From Actinomycetota bacterium (GTDB taxonomy: Bacteria; Acidobacteriota; Blastocatellia; Chloracidobacteriales; Chloracidobacteriaceae): DNA of 5,538 bases. Location of the stretch: assembly GCA_013298335.1 (NCBI GenBank), contig JAAFHI010000284.1, positions 1 to 5,538 of the forward strand. Reading direction: 5' to 3'. The notes beneath the pieces are model-generated. The model made no database searches and was not told where the DNA came from. It saw nothing but the letters and a program-made list of their open reading frames with translations. A program made the position numbers and the translations under genes. Below are positions 5,088 to 5,538 of this stretch, in pieces (within the stretch, counting starts at the first letter, position 1; the number at the start of each line of letters is the position of its first letter).

Positions 5088-5538
5088 TCAGGACGCGGAA
5101 GACGCCCCGGCGCTCGTGGCTTCCGCGATTGCGCGATCGAATTCGGCGCGGTTGGAGGCGGCGGCACGGGCCACTTCGGGCGTGACCTTGTTTTCCCGGC
5201 AGAGGTCGATGAGATGCTGGTCGAAGGTCATCATGCCGTATTCGCGGCTGCGTCCGATGACCATGCCGATGTCGTTCGCCTTTTCCGCGTTCCGGATGCA
5301 CTCCTGTATCGAACTCGACATGCGGAGGATTTCGATGGCCGGAATGCGTCCCTGCTGGTTGGTCATCGGCAGCAGGCGGAGCGAAATGACGGCGGCGAGG
5401 TTTTCGGCAATGCGCGAGCGGGCGGAAACCTGTTCCTCGGGCGGATAGAAGCCGAGCAGGCGGCTGATCGTCTTCTGGGCATCGGTCGTGTGGATCGCGC
5501 TGAAGACGAGATGGCCGGTTTCGGCGGCGCGCAGGGCG
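5088..5538 (-). CDS. pilT: type IV pilus retraction ATPase, PilT-like (C-terminal part)
   Basis: The gene runs off the right edge; its 3' end gives 149 residues to the TGA at 5088-5090. It begins ALRAAETGHLVFSAIHTTDA, containing the conserved His box of secretion ATPases (HLVFS-IHTTDA; the family commonly has TLHT). It continues with SRLLGFYPPEEQ, an arginine-rich segment ENLAAVISLRLLP, and the C-terminal EILRMSSSIQECIRNAEKANDI...REYGMMTFDQHL, matching the PilT/PilU end where AIRNLIRE and GMQTLDQAL usually stand. The Walker A and B motifs are outside the window. PilT hexamers in the cytoplasm power disassembly of the pilus and twitching motility. The tail after the core is Ala/Ser-rich (ATSAGASSAS). 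A PilU or other PilT paralogue cannot be excluded without the N-terminus. The lipoprotein gene follows after 11 bases, suggesting an operon. Confidence 0.88.
   Translation of the reverse strand, partial: ALRAAETGHLVFSAIHTTDAQKTISRLLGFYPPEEQVSARSRIAENLAAVISLRLLPMTNQQGRIPAIEILRMSSSIQECIRNAEKANDIGMVIGRSREYGMMTFDQHLIDLCRENKVTPEVARAAASNRAEFDRAIAEATSAGASSAS

Noticed and set aside
5077..5301. N-terminal extension of the TPR lipoprotein frame up to 5301
   Set aside because: This part overlaps pilT in another frame, is Arg/His-rich and would bury the lipoprotein signal peptide; the ATG at 5076 fits.

Overview
The window is GC-rich bacterial chromosome with four protein genes and two unusually repeat-laden intergenic regions. 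It starts inside a secreted, Ig-like, surface-type protein read rightward. It ends inside a leftward operon of a type IV pilus retraction ATPase (PilT-like), a TPR lipoprotein and a two-domain chromate transporter (ChrA). A leftward, exported thioredoxin-fold protein lies between them. The lipoprotein, the periplasmic thioredoxin and the PilT-type ATPase point to a Gram-negative (diderm) organism. The style of the secreted protein and the intergenic repeats remind me of Acidobacteriota (Blastocatellia-like) genomes. That assignment is an impression from sequence style, not a demonstrated fact.

Layout: 1-696 (+) is the C-terminal end of the secreted protein, followed by a strong bidirectional intrinsic terminator at 735-780. 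Positions 697-1162 form a convergent intergenic region with the terminator, a 21/42-bp tandem array (789-977), a long GC-rich hairpin (1074-1120) and a perfect 16-bp palindrome (1145-1160). Positions 1163-2380 (-) encode a signal peptide, a LolA/DUF2092-like domain and a TlpA-like thioredoxin domain with WCPPC. Positions 2381-2926 contain no convincing gene, but hold a hairpin, a 77-bp-spaced direct repeat, a 14-bp tandem repeat, a 14-bp A/T palindrome and a 77-bp higher-order repeat built from 7-bp units. From 5538 down to 2927, all leftward, are pilT-like (partial), an 11-nt gap, the TPR lipoprotein, an ATGA overlap and chrA.

The pilT/TPR/chrA genes look co-transcribed from a promoter outside the window. 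ChrA is probably translationally coupled to the lipoprotein gene. The thioredoxin gene has its own good Shine-Dalgarno sequence and is probably a separate unit.

The most notable signal is repeat architecture. Several independent tandem arrays have periods that are multiples of 7 bp (7, 14, 77, and 21/42). One heptamer array lies inside the first codons of the thioredoxin gene, where a change in copy number would shift the reading frame. A second puzzle is the 21/42-bp array in the convergent region. Its minus-strand frame looks protein-like, yet it has no stop codon before the terminator.
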